NCBI RefSeq assembly: GCF_000280925.3
Contig: NZ_CP012109.1
Coordinates: forward strand, 8,902,001 to 8,966,000
DNA length: 64,000 nt
Source: Myxococcus hansupus
GTDB lineage: Bacteria; Myxococcota; Myxococcia; Myxococcales; Myxococcaceae
Reading direction: 5' to 3'
The notes beneath the pieces were generated by a model. The model did not search any database, was not told the origin of the DNA, and was given only the letters and a program-made list of their open reading frames with translations. This document shows, one piece after another, positions 1-8,295 of this stretch. The stretch's first letter is position 1; each line of letters opens with the position of its first letter. The translations under genes and the position numbers were made by a program.

Positions 1-2
1 TG

Positions 3-323
3 TACAAGGCGGCGCGCGTCGACGGTGCCTCGCCGTGGCGAACGTTCGTGTCCATCACGCTGCCGTTGCTCAAGCCCGCGTTGCTGCTGGCGCTGTTGTT
101 CCGTTCGCTGGATGCGTTCCGGGTGTTCGACGCCATCTATGTGCTCACGGAGGGCGGGCCGGCGAACACGACGGAGACGCTGAGCATCTACGCGTACAAG
201 ACGCTGATGCGCTCGGGGGACTTCGGGTACGGGAGCACCTTGTCGGTGGCGACCTTCCTGTGCGTGGTGATTCTGGCGGCGGTGTGGCTGCGGCTGCTCG
301 GGCGAGAGGAGGCGGCGCGATGA
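3..323 (+). CDS. Sugar ABC transporter permease, MalF/UgpA type (5' truncated by window edge)
   Basis: This is the C-terminal part (about 106 residues) of an inner-membrane permease of a carbohydrate ABC importer. The frame is open from base 3. The visible part begins in the EAA loop that docks the ATPase (residues reading AARVDGASPWRTF then the conserved LPLLKP), followed by two hydrophobic helices and the family hallmark LTEGGPANTTETL. The stop overlaps the start of the next permease (ATGA, 320-323), so the two are translationally coupled and presumably form a heterodimer. The ATPase and binding-protein genes are not seen and probably lie to the left. The substrate cannot be told from this fragment. 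Confidence 0.9.
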   Translation, partial: YKAARVDGASPWRTFVSITLPLLKPALLLALLFRSLDAFRVFDAIYVLTEGGPANTTETLSIYAYKTLMRSGDFGYGSTLSVATFLCVVILAAVWLRLLGREEAAR

Positions 324-1132
324 AGCAGCGTCCCGGCCTGGGCACCGCGTTGGCGGTGGTGGCGTTCCTGACCTTCTTCCTGGGGCCCTTCTTCTGGCAG
401 GTGCTGACGAGCCTCTGGCCGGATGGCGAGCTGACGCGGCCGTGGCCCTCGCACCTCACGTTGGAGAACTACGCGAGCGTCCTGTGGGGACGGCCCTTCC
501 TGCGCGTGGTGTTGAACTCGTTGGTGGTGGCGGCACTGACCACGGTGTTTTGTCTCACGGTGGGGGCCGCGGCTGCCTTCGCCCTGGCGAAGCTGGAGTT
601 CCGCGGCAAGGGCCTGCTTTTGAGTGCTGCGCTGGCGGTGAGCATGTTCCCGCCCATCGCCACGGTGAGCCCGCTGTATCTGATTCTGCGCGCGGTGGGG
701 TTGCGCGACAGCCTCGTGGGCCTGGCGTTGCCGTATGCGACCTTCGCGCTGCCGTTGACGCTGTGGGTGCTGACGTCGTTCTTCCGGCAGCTCCCCGACG
801 AGCTCTACCGCGCCGCGCGCGTGGATGGCTGCACGCCGTTCCAGGCCTTCCGGCAGGTATTGCTGCCGCTGGCCGCGCCCGGGCTGGCGACGACGGCGAT
901 TCTGGTCTTCATCTTCGCGTGGAACGAATTCCTCTACGCACTGACCTTCCTCTCCACACCGGAGAAGCGCACGGTGCCGGTGGCCATCAGCCTGTTCGCC
1001 AGCGAGTACCGCGAGCCCTGGGGCGAAATCGCCGCGGCCTCCGTGGTGGCCACGCTGCCCCTGGTGGCGCTCACGGTGTTGTTCCAGCGGCGCATCGTGT
1101 CCGGGCTCACCGCGGGCGCGGTGAAGGAGTAG
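320..1132 (+). CDS. Sugar ABC transporter permease, MalG type
   Basis: 270-residue second permease of the same importer. An N-terminal helix follows the start (GTALAVVAFLTFFLGPFFW), then several further membrane segments. The EAA loop reads YRAARVDGCTPFQAFRQVLLP, typical of the MalG/CUT1 family. Length matches the family (about 270-280). The ATG start overlaps the upstream stop by four bases. It is the last gene of the operon: the next gene is convergent and begins nine bases after the stop. A decayed copy of part of this gene lies at about 33170-33325. The sugar transported is unknown. Confidence 0.92.
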   Translation: MKQRPGLGTALAVVAFLTFFLGPFFWQVLTSLWPDGELTRPWPSHLTLENYASVLWGRPFLRVVLNSLVVAALTTVFCLTVGAAAAFALAKLEFRGKGLLLSAALAVSMFPPIATVSPLYLILRAVGLRDSLVGLALPYATFALPLTLWVLTSFFRQLPDELYRAARVDGCTPFQAFRQVLLPLAAPGLATTAILVFIFAWNEFLYALTFLSTPEKRTVPVAISLFASEYREPWGEIAAASVVATLPLVALTVLFQRRIVSGLTAGAVKE

Positions 1133-1141
1133 GGGACGGCG

Positions 1142-2005
1142 TCAGTGGCCCTGTTGGGCGAGAACCGCACGCAGCTCGGCGGCCGCGGTGTCTGGGGCGG
1201 TCACGGCCTGGGTGACGAGGTCCTTCAAGGACGCGGCGCCGAGCTGGGCGAGACGCTCCTCGGCATCGGCGGGCAGGGGGATTCCGCGCGCACGGGCGAA
1301 GGTGTGCAGCACCTGGACGCGTTCTTGGACCGCGACTCGGGCCCGAACCAGTTCGCGTTGCTCTTCCCAGAAAGGTGAATCAATCATGATGTCCCTCAAG
1401 TGCTGACTGAGCCTTTCCTGCCCGAACCGGCGAGACGCCAGCGTGCCGAGTACCACGAGCAAGTCTAGGCGTTCCTCCGTCGAAAGGCTCGATGCCTGAC
1501 GGATGCGGGATTCGGCCCAGGCGATGCGTTCAGGACCCGCGCGCGATTCCAGGACAGAGAGGGGAATCAGGGCGGAGGCCGCCTGCAAGGCAGGTTGGAG
1601 GTAGTCCACCTCCCAGAGTCGGACCACCTGGAAGTCAAAGGTGAGGACGCGGATGCCAGGGCACGCGAAGCCGTAGGGCGGCGGCGTCCCCTCGGCTTCT
1701 GGCGTGAGGTAGATCGCGACCGGAAGCACGGGCAGCTTCTCCCGGCGATGGATGCGGACCGTGTAGTCCAACAACCGCACCGCGAACTGTGGGTCCGCCT
1801 GCGCCTGGATTTCGATGTCCACGGCGAAGCGCACGCCGTGGGCTTCCACCACCAGCACCGTGTCCGCGCGCCGCTCGGACTGCGGAAGGCTGGAGTCCGC
1901 CATCCGGATGAAGGCGGGCGTCTGTCCCCCAAAGAGGAGCAACAGCAGTTGCTCGGGATGGCCTTGCACCAGCCTGCGCAGGATGAGGTCGAAGACGGTG
2001 GTCAT
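1142..2005 (-). CDS. Rpn-family (PD-(D/E)XK) nuclease / putative transposase-like protein
   Basis: 287-residue soluble protein. Residues about 40-110 carry a PD-(D/E)XK-like core: RRADTVLVVE, then a strand FAVDIEIQAQ, then RLLDYTVRIHRR and LPVLPVAIYLTP. This is the arrangement of Rpn/DUF4351-type recombination-promoting nucleases, which are often annotated as transposases. The helical C-terminal half shows no motif I recognise. It is a single gene, convergent with the ABC operon and divergent from the kinase at 2188. A perfect 9-bp palindrome lies about 10 bp upstream of its start. Family assignment is by motif shape; activity is inferred. Confidence 0.7.
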   Translation of the reverse strand: MTTVFDLILRRLVQGHPEQLLLLLFGGQTPAFIRMADSSLPQSERRADTVLVVEAHGVRFAVDIEIQAQADPQFAVRLLDYTVRIHRREKLPVLPVAIYLTPEAEGTPPPYGFACPGIRVLTFDFQVVRLWEVDYLQPALQAASALIPLSVLESRAGPERIAWAESRIRQASSLSTEERLDLLVVLGTLASRRFGQERLSQHLRDIMIDSPFWEEQRELVRARVAVQERVQVLHTFARARGIPLPADAEERLAQLGAASLKDLVTQAVTAPDTAAAELRAVLAQQGH

Positions 2006-2014
2006 GAAGTGTGA

Positions 2015-2034
2015 AGACCCTACAGGTAGGGTCT
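2015..2034. promoter_or_regulatory. Perfect palindrome in front of the Rpn-type gene
   Basis: AGACCCTAC, two bases, then GTAGGGTCT: two perfect 9-bp arms. It begins 10 bp upstream of the minus-strand ATG at 2005. The motif GGGTCTGAC occurs at 2029-2037 and again at 2063-2071. It could be an operator in the promoter of the nuclease gene, or a hairpin acting on the transcript. No T-run follows it on either strand. Confidence 0.4.
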
Positions 2035-2187
2035 GACAGGCGATTCCTCCTGGGTTCAGGCGGGGTCTGACTGCCCCCTACCCGCTTGAATGGCATGGAT
2101 GACGCTGGAGAAGGGGCGGGGCTGGACTGGGAATGCCCAGGAGGCGCAGGCTCTTGGTGCCTCCGTCCGGGCGGTCACGCGCATCCC

Positions 2188-5100
2188 ATGACGCATCCAT
2201 CTCAAACCCAGGTCGGTCCCTACCGGTTGCTGCATTCGCTTGGCAGTGGCGGAATGGGGCAAGTCTTCGCGGCGGTCCACGAGAGCGTGGGCAACCAGGT
2301 GGCATTGAAGGTGATGTCCCCCTCCGCGGCGGCGGACCCGCAGCGCGTCGCACGCTTTCTCCAAGAAGCGCGGGCCCTTTCTCGGCTGGAGCATCCTGGC
2401 GTCGTTCGAATCCTCCACTTCGATCGTGTCGAGGGCACGGCGTATCTGGCCATGGAGCACTTGCAAGGACTGTCGCTCAGGCAGTGGATGCAAGCTCAGC
2501 CCCGCATTCCTTTGGAATCTGCCCTGGCCATCTGCGGACAAATCGCCGCCACGATGGTGGACGTCCACGCCGAGGACATCGTCCACCGCGACTTGAAGCC
2601 AGAGAACATCTTCCTGTGCCCGGACTCCACGCTGGCGTTGGGGCATCGAATCAAATTGCTCGACTTCGGTATCGCGAAGGTCCCGAGCGGGCAGGCGGAC
2701 CTGCTGGCCACGCAGGTTCATACGCACGAAGCCACGTTCATCGGGACGTTCCGTTACATGGCACCGGAGCAGTGTCGTAGCGCCGCGAAGGTCGACGGTG
2801 CCGCGGATGTCTACGCTTTGGGCGTCCTCTTCTTCGAGTTGCTCGCGGGTCGGCCTCCCTTCGATGAGGACGAGCCCGTGCTGGTCATCGCCGCGCATCA
2901 GTACGAAGAGCCCCCGTCCTTGAAGCAGCTTGTGCCGTCCGTGCCCGCGGCACTCGCCACGTTCATCTCGGACATGCTGGAGAAGGAGCCCGCGGCGCGT
3001 CCCGACATGAAGCGGTGCCGCGCCCTGTTCGAACGCGCCTGGGCGCAAGAGCTGGATGTCTGCCCCGTACCCGGACTGGCTCCCTTCACGGAGGCGCACG
3101 CGGAGCTGTTCTTCGGCCGGCAAGAAGAGTCCCGCGCGCTGCTCCAGCGGTTGGAAGAGGCCCGCCTGGGTTCTCAACGCTGGGTGCAGTTGGAGGGGCC
3201 CAGCGGTGTGGGAAAGTCCTCGCTCATCCAGGCCGCGTTGCTACCAGGATTGAGGGAACTGCCTGCTGATGCGGAGCCGCGCTGGCTCATCGCCACGTTG
3301 CGTCCCTCGGACACGCCGCTCCGTCATCTCGCGGAGGCGCTCTCCACTGCCTATGTGGCTGTCGGCACCGTCAAGCCGCTTGATGACATCGAGGCGCTCC
3401 TCCGAAGTGGTTCTGTCGCTCTCCATGACTTCGTCACGGCGCATACGCCCACGGCGTACCGCCTGCTCCTGGTCATCGAACCGCTGGAGGAGTTGTTCAC
3501 GCTGGGCAGCGCGGAGTTGGAGACAGTGGATGCGTTGCTCGCGGCCGCGCTGGCGGCCCCGGAGACGCCGCTGCGGCTGTTCACGAGCCTTCGCAGTGAC
3601 TTCATCCACCGGCTCGAACAGATGCCCTCGCTGCCGCACCACCTCCATGCCGCGGCCCGTTTCCCGTTGCTGCCCATGGGCGACGAGGCCCTCGCGCAGG
3701 TGGTCCATGGGGTGGCGAGGCGCGCGAGGCTCCGGCTCAGCGCGGGTCTCGCCGAGCGCATGGTGCAGGACGTCCGGAGCGAGACGGGCCGTCTCCCATT
3801 GCTGGGGCATACCTTGCAGAGCCTATGGACGCTCAGTGGCGGCGCGCCGCTGACGCATGAGCACTACGATCGGTTGGGCGGCGTTGGGGGAGCGCTGGCT
3901 CTCCAGGCGGAGTCGTTGTTGAAGAGCCTGGGAGAGGAAGGCACGAAGCGGGCGAAGTGGCTCCTCCTGGCGTTGGTTCAGGTGGGGCGCGGCACGGCGG
4001 ATACCCGCCGCCCTCGTTCCCGTCGAGACATCCTCATGGCGGCGGGAGGCGACACCCTGGCCGAAGAGGTGCTCTACCGTTTGTCTGGCATCCCGTCGGG
4101 GCCGTCCACGCCAGGGTTGCCGGGCCTCCGGCTGGTGGTGCTCACGGGAGAGGTCAATCCGTCGCTCCAGCGCGTGGAGTTGGTGCATGAGACCTTGCTG
4201 CACCAGTTTCCACCGCTGGCTGCCTGGTTGGCCCAGGAGCGCGTCCTGTTGGAGCGGCAGTTGGATTTGGAAGGCGTGGCGAATGCGTGGGAGCAGGCGC
4301 GCCGACCGCGGGAGGGTCTGCCCACTGGGACGCTGCTGGACCACTACAGACGCGGATTCGATATCCCGGACCCACGGGACGCACCCGCCCTCAGCCCTCG
4401 CGCGCGGGACTTCCTGCTGGCGGCGGAGCGGCTCTCCCGTCAGCGCATCCGCATCAGGCGGTTCCTCTTGGGCATGGCGGCACTCGCGGGCCTGGCGATT
4501 CTCTTCTACGCGGTTCGCGCCGAGCAGGAGCGGCAACACGCGGAGGCCAATCTGCTGCGCCTGGTCGCGGCAGCGGACAACATCTCCGAGGACGCGGATT
4601 GGAACCTGAGCAGGTTGGCCCACACGCTCGAACTTCGGCTCAAGATGCTCCGGAGGCTGAACGTGTCCCTGACCTCATTGCCCACGTCCGATAAGGCGCG
4701 GTATCCCGTTCGTCTGGCCACCATTCACGTCGCGCACAGGATGGGGGACATCGCCTACTACGATGGCACCCTGGCCGAAGCCGAGAGCCGGTTGACCGAG
4801 GCGCTTCGTACGATTCGTTCAGGGCTTGCCGACCGGCCGTCCGACGAGGATCTGCTATGGGAACTCGCGCTGAACGACTCCAAGTTGGGCAAGGTCGCCA
4901 TGGCGCGGGGGCAATGGGCCCTGGCAGGTGATCGCCTGATGGCGTCCCAGCAGTACATGGAGGAACAGCCCGCGGAGGGAGACACCGCTGTCGATACTCG
5001 GCGAAGTCTCGCGGTGAGTCTGTCGGAGCGCGCGGAACTTGAATGGGCGCAGGGACATCTGGGCAATGCCGCCGAACTGTTCGATCGTGCCATTTCGCTG

Positions 5101-5592
5101 CACGAGATGAATTGGGGGCCCTACGACGAGGCGTTACTCGCGGTGGTGCTCGCGCAGCGGAGCGAGGTCGCCATCGAGGCGGGAGATTTCGACGTGGCGG
5201 AGCGGCTCATCCCCAGAACGGTCTTGATTGCGGAGCGATGTGTTTCTGTTCGCGGCGGTGAGCAGTTCTTTCGCTGGGCGCAGGGGCGAAGCCTGGTGGC
5301 GGAGGGCGGGCTGCACCTCAGGAAGCGTCGCCTGATGGAGGCGGTGGCGAGTTACGGCAAGGCTCGGGAGTTGGGGAGGGAGTTGCTCGACGGCGAACCC
5401 CCCAATAAACGGTTCGCGCTGATGTATGCCCATGCGCTCCGGGGAAGCGAGGACGTGTCGCGCATCCAGGGCCGGGATGTAGAGGGGCAGTCGTTTCGCC
5501 AGGAACGGTGTACGCTGGTGAATCGTTTCCTGGAACAGGATCCGGAAGACATTCGCTTCCGTGCCCTGGCATGTGAGAACCACCATCCGTAA
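2188..5592 (+). CDS. Ser/Thr protein kinase with nSTAND-like NTPase and C-terminal repeat domain
   Basis: 1134-residue receptor-like kinase. Residues about 10-270 are a complete Hanks kinase: loop GSGGMGQVF, catalytic HRDLKPEN near 133, LLDFGIAK and MAPEQ. A P-loop NTPase follows, with GPSGVGKSS at about 337-345, resembling the nSTAND/AAA domains that often follow myxobacterial kinases. A single membrane helix (FLLGMAALAGLAILFYAV) lies near 759-776. The remainder is helical and TPR-like (repeated ALA/ERAELEWAQG-type helices). I chose ATG 2188 because the kinase fold starts right after it; an in-frame ATG at 2086 would add 34 unremarkable residues. It is followed 14 bp later by a sigma factor gene, suggesting one signalling operon. 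Confidence 0.9.
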   Translation: MTHPSQTQVGPYRLLHSLGSGGMGQVFAAVHESVGNQVALKVMSPSAAADPQRVARFLQEARALSRLEHPGVVRILHFDRVEGTAYLAMEHLQGLSLRQWMQAQPRIPLESALAICGQIAATMVDVHAEDIVHRDLKPENIFLCPDSTLALGHRIKLLDFGIAKVPSGQADLLATQVHTHEATFIGTFRYMAPEQCRSAAKVDGAADVYALGVLFFELLAGRPPFDEDEPVLVIAAHQYEEPPSLKQLVPSVPAALATFISDMLEKEPAARPDMKRCRALFERAWAQELDVCPVPGLAPFTEAHAELFFGRQEESRALLQRLEEARLGSQRWVQLEGPSGVGKSSLIQAALLPGLRELPADAEPRWLIATLRPSDTPLRHLAEALSTAYVAVGTVKPLDDIEALLRSGSVALHDFVTAHTPTAYRLLLVIEPLEELFTLGSAELETVDALLAAALAAPETPLRLFTSLRSDFIHRLEQMPSLPHHLHAAARFPLLPMGDEALAQVVHGVARRARLRLSAGLAERMVQDVRSETGRLPLLGHTLQSLWTLSGGAPLTHEHYDRLGGVGGALALQAESLLKSLGEEGTKRAKWLLLALVQVGRGTADTRRPRSRRDILMAAGGDTLAEEVLYRLSGIPSGPSTPGLPGLRLVVLTGEVNPSLQRVELVHETLLHQFPPLAAWLAQERVLLERQLDLEGVANAWEQARRPREGLPTGTLLDHYRRGFDIPDPRDAPALSPRARDFLLAAERLSRQRIRIRRFLLGMAALAGLAILFYAVRAEQERQHAEANLLRLVAAADNISEDADWNLSRLAHTLELRLKMLRRLNVSLTSLPTSDKARYPVRLATIHVAHRMGDIAYYDGTLAEAESRLTEALRTIRSGLADRPSDEDLLWELALNDSKLGKVAMARGQWALAGDRLMASQQYMEEQPAEGDTAVDTRRSLAVSLSERAELEWAQGHLGNAAELFDRAISLHEMNWGPYDEALLAVVLAQRSEVAIEAGDFDVAERLIPRTVLIAERCVSVRGGEQFFRWAQGRSLVAEGGLHLRKRRLMEAVASYGKARELGRELLDGEPPNKRFALMYAHALRGSEDVSRIQGRDVEGQSFRQERCTLVNRFLEQDPEDIRFRALACENHHP

Positions 5593-5606
5593 CGAGGGGG
5601 GACGTG

Positions 5607-6389
5607 ATGATTCCGCAATCCCATGAGGAAACAGCATTCGAGGATTTGCTCCAGCGGGCACGTGCTGGAGAGCAGGAGGCCATGGACGCTTTGTTCCGCC
5701 GGAGTTGGAAGGCATTGGAGCGGCATGCATCCAAGAGTCCCGCGCTGGGGCTCCAGGGAGCCACCCGCCCGTCGGACATCTTCCAGGACTCCGCGCTGCG
5801 CGCCTTCGAGAAGTTGGCGTCCTTTCGTGGCAACTCCGAGGGAGAGTGGGTCACCTGGCTCAAGCAGGTCGTCTTCTCTCAGTCCATCGACATTGTCCGC
5901 GTGGAGGCGGGACAGGCGAAATATGTTCCTGGGGGGCGGGTGCCGGAGGGAGAGGCGTCCGAGTCCCTTCCCTCGCAGGAGCGGACGCCAAGCCAGGTCA
6001 CCGCCCATCATGAGGACTGGCACAGATTGCTGTCGAAGTTCACGCTCCTGACGCCGGACCAACAGAAGGCCATCTCGCTCTTCTGGTTCGACGAACTCTC
6101 CGTGGAAGAAGCTGCTCAGCGAATGGGAAAGTCGCATACCTCCGTGTCATCGCTGTTGCAGCGAGGGATGAGCACCCTGCGGCGGGAGATGCGGAGTGAT
6201 GCGAGTTCCAGCCAGGACGACGCAGAGGTGAGCGCCGCATTGGCCGCGTACTTCCGCAAGCGGGGTGCGGGCGCGTCCCCGGACATGGAAGCCTTCATCG
6301 CGGAGTATCCCTCATGCGCGGACGGGCTGCGGGATGCCTTGAACAGTGTGCTGCGGCTGCGCGCGCTCAAGCCCGCCACCCGTTCTTGA
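5607..6389 (+). CDS. ECF-like RNA polymerase sigma factor with C-terminal extension
   Basis: 260 residues. Region 2 is visible as ATRPSDIFQDSALRAFEKL then the GEWVTWLKQVV segment; region 4 as LTPDQQKAISLFWFDELS, EEAAQRMGKS and LQRGMSTLRREM. About 65 residues follow region 4, including SPDMEAFIAEYPSCADGLRD, a motif type also found near the N-termini of many bacterial kinases. The start was set at ATG 5607, preceded by a strong GAGGGGGGA ribosome site. It sits between two kinase genes (14 and 15 bp gaps), so phosphorylation by either is a plausible control. No anti-sigma factor gene is seen next to it. Confidence 0.85.
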   Translation: MIPQSHEETAFEDLLQRARAGEQEAMDALFRRSWKALERHASKSPALGLQGATRPSDIFQDSALRAFEKLASFRGNSEGEWVTWLKQVVFSQSIDIVRVEAGQAKYVPGGRVPEGEASESLPSQERTPSQVTAHHEDWHRLLSKFTLLTPDQQKAISLFWFDELSVEEAAQRMGKSHTSVSSLLQRGMSTLRREMRSDASSSQDDAEVSAALAAYFRKRGAGASPDMEAFIAEYPSCADGLRDALNSVLRLRALKPATRS

Positions 6390-6404
6390 CGAGGTCCGCC
6401 GGGC

Positions 6405-7253
6405 ATGTTGCCTCAAGGAACTCAGGCAGGGGCGTACCGCATCGAACGCAAGGCCGATACGGGGGGAACGAGTGATGTCTATGAGGGCCGCGACGCCAGC
6501 GGAGGCCCCGTCGCCATCAAGGTGCTCGCGACCCGGTGGTGTGTCCATGCGGAGATGGTGGCGCGCTTTCTCCAGGAGGCGCAGTCGCTGCTGTCCTTGA
6601 GGCATCCGCATCTGGTGCAGGGACTCGCGGTGGGGCTCATCGAAGAGAAGCACCCCTACCTCGTCCTGGAGTGGTTGCCGAGGAGTCTGGAACAAGGGCT
6701 CGCCGCAGAGGGAGGCCAATTCAAGGATGATGATTGCGCGCGCATCGTTCACCAACTCGCGGGGGCTTTGTCCCTGCTTCATGAGAATGGGTGGGTTCAC
6801 CGCGACCTGAAGCCCGCCAACGTGTTGCTCGCCTGCGAGGGCCCGGGCAGGGTGGATGTTCGGCTGTCGGACCTTGGGCTCGCCAAGCGGCTCTCCGGGC
6901 CCGAGGCGCCGGACTCCGGCTTGCCGCTGTCGACCGCTGAAGAGTCCTTTTTGGGAAGCCGGCACTACATGGCGCCCGAGCAGTGGGTGAGCGCCAAGCG
7001 GGTGGGACCGGCGGTGGACGTCTACGCCCTGGGTGTCCTCTGGTTCCAGATGCTCGCGGGCAGACTCCCGTTTCCCAGCGAAGCCGAGCATGAGCTGATG
7101 TTCCAGCATGTCACGGCGCGGCCCCCTACGGAGTTGTTGGAGGCCGTCGCATCCGGGACGACTGTCGAGATGGTCGCGCGGATGCTCGACAAGGTCGCGG
7201 GGCGGCGGCCCCCTCTCTCAGACGTCCTCGCGCTGACCTCCGGCACGCGCTGA
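6405..7253 (+). CDS. Ser/Thr protein kinase, cytosolic
   Basis: 282-residue protein consisting almost only of a kinase domain. It has VAIKVL (ATP-anchoring Lys), HRDLKPANVLL (H132-R133-D134), YMAPEQW and DVYALGVLWFQM. Two positions depart from consensus: the glycine loop reads ADTGGTSDV rather than GxGxxG, and the DFG motif is DLG. The catalytic Asp and Lys are present, so activity is plausible. There is no membrane segment or sensor domain. It is the third gene of the kinase, sigma factor, kinase row and is followed 88 bp later by the CD-NTase gene. Confidence 0.88.
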   Translation: MLPQGTQAGAYRIERKADTGGTSDVYEGRDASGGPVAIKVLATRWCVHAEMVARFLQEAQSLLSLRHPHLVQGLAVGLIEEKHPYLVLEWLPRSLEQGLAAEGGQFKDDDCARIVHQLAGALSLLHENGWVHRDLKPANVLLACEGPGRVDVRLSDLGLAKRLSGPEAPDSGLPLSTAEESFLGSRHYMAPEQWVSAKRVGPAVDVYALGVLWFQMLAGRLPFPSEAEHELMFQHVTARPPTELLEAVASGTTVEMVARMLDKVAGRRPPLSDVLALTSGTR

Positions 7254-7341
7254 GGAGGCGTTCCTCAAGAAAATACGCGAGTCGCGATGCCTTTCGCGCG
7301 CCGGGAGCGTCCTCCGGGGAGACGGAACAGGAGGCGCCATC

Positions 7342-8205
7342 GTGTTGAGTGTGGGTGAGGCACTGGAGCGGTTCATCAGTTCGCTGGAGCTGACGGAGGG
7401 GCAGCGGGACGAGGTCAGCAGGCAGCACACCTTGGTCCGTGAGGAGCTGAGCCGGAGGCTCGCCGGCTGTGAGACGTCGTTCCTATCGGGGTCCTATAGC
7501 CGGAGCACCGCCATCCGGCCGCTGCATGACATCGACATCTTCACTGTGGTGGGGCGGGCATCGTCTACTCCTCCGGAGACGCCGGATGCGGCGCTCAAGC
7601 GGGTGCGTCAGGCCCTTCACGAGGCCTGGCCCAATAAGGAACTGCCCATTCTGCAACAGCACTCGGTGCATCTGGAGTTCACGAAGTCCGGCATCGAGTT
7701 CGACGTGGTTCCCGCCTATCAGCACCTCAGTCAGGAACTCTTCCTCATCCCGGAGGGGAATACCGGGCGGTGGATTCATACCAACCCACGGATTCACAAG
7801 GGGCTGAGTACCGATGCGAACGAGCTGGCGGGCAAGAAGTTCAAGCCGCTCATCAAAGCTGTGAAGCACTGGAACCGCCAGCACGGCTCCAGTCCCTTGC
7901 GGTCATTTCACCTGGAGGTGATGGGCTACGAAGCCTTCTCCCAAGCTCCGGTGGGTTATCTGGAGGGGCTGCACACGCTCTTCGCATTCATGGCGGGCCG
8001 CGTGGACCGGCCAGTCCCCGACCCCGCGGGGCTGGGAGGCAAGGTCGACGCGCGGATGACGCTTGGGCAGCGGATGGCCGCGAGGAACGCGTTCCAGGGC
8101 GCGGCCAGGACGGTGCGGCTGGCGCTGAGTGAGCGCGATTCCAATCCGGAGCGCGCCCATCTCCGGCTTCGGGAGCTCTTCGGCGAGACGTATCGCTATC
8201 GCTGA
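7342..8205 (+). CDS. CD-NTase family nucleotidyltransferase (CBASS-type second-messenger synthase)
   Basis: 287 residues. The polymerase-beta-like core is clear: GS at 50-51 in SGSYSRSTAIRP, the metal-binding pair D63/D65 in HDIDIF, and the third carboxylate D121 in IEFDVVPAY. This is the pattern of cGAS/DncV-like nucleotidyltransferases (CD-NTases), which make cyclic di- or tri-nucleotides when phage is sensed. The C-terminal half (KFKPLIKAVKHWNRQHG) fits the OAS-like helical domain. Start is GTG, with AGGAGG 7 bases upstream. The next gene carries a SAVED domain, the usual receptor for such nucleotides. No Cap2/Cap3 or HORMA/TRIP13 genes are present, so this would be a minimal two-gene CBASS. 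The nucleotide product is unknown. Confidence 0.85.
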   Translation: MLSVGEALERFISSLELTEGQRDEVSRQHTLVREELSRRLAGCETSFLSGSYSRSTAIRPLHDIDIFTVVGRASSTPPETPDAALKRVRQALHEAWPNKELPILQQHSVHLEFTKSGIEFDVVPAYQHLSQELFLIPEGNTGRWIHTNPRIHKGLSTDANELAGKKFKPLIKAVKHWNRQHGSSPLRSFHLEVMGYEAFSQAPVGYLEGLHTLFAFMAGRVDRPVPDPAGLGGKVDARMTLGQRMAARNAFQGAARTVRLALSERDSNPERAHLRLRELFGETYRYR

Positions 8206-8295
8206 CGCCGCGGTCATCCGAAAAGTGAACGGCGCCGCGATGGGTTTCAGGCCTTTTTCGCGTCCTCTCTTTTGAAGCCCTTTCCAGGAGAGGCC

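Noticed and set aside
2086..2187. Earlier ATG for the first kinase
   Set aside because: It is possible, but the extra 34 residues look unstructured and the kinase fold begins just after 2188.
2086..8205. An anti-sigma factor (CalpT-like) near the sigma gene
   Set aside because: No frame between the kinase and CD-NTase genes has anti-sigma or membrane features; the gaps are under 90 bases.
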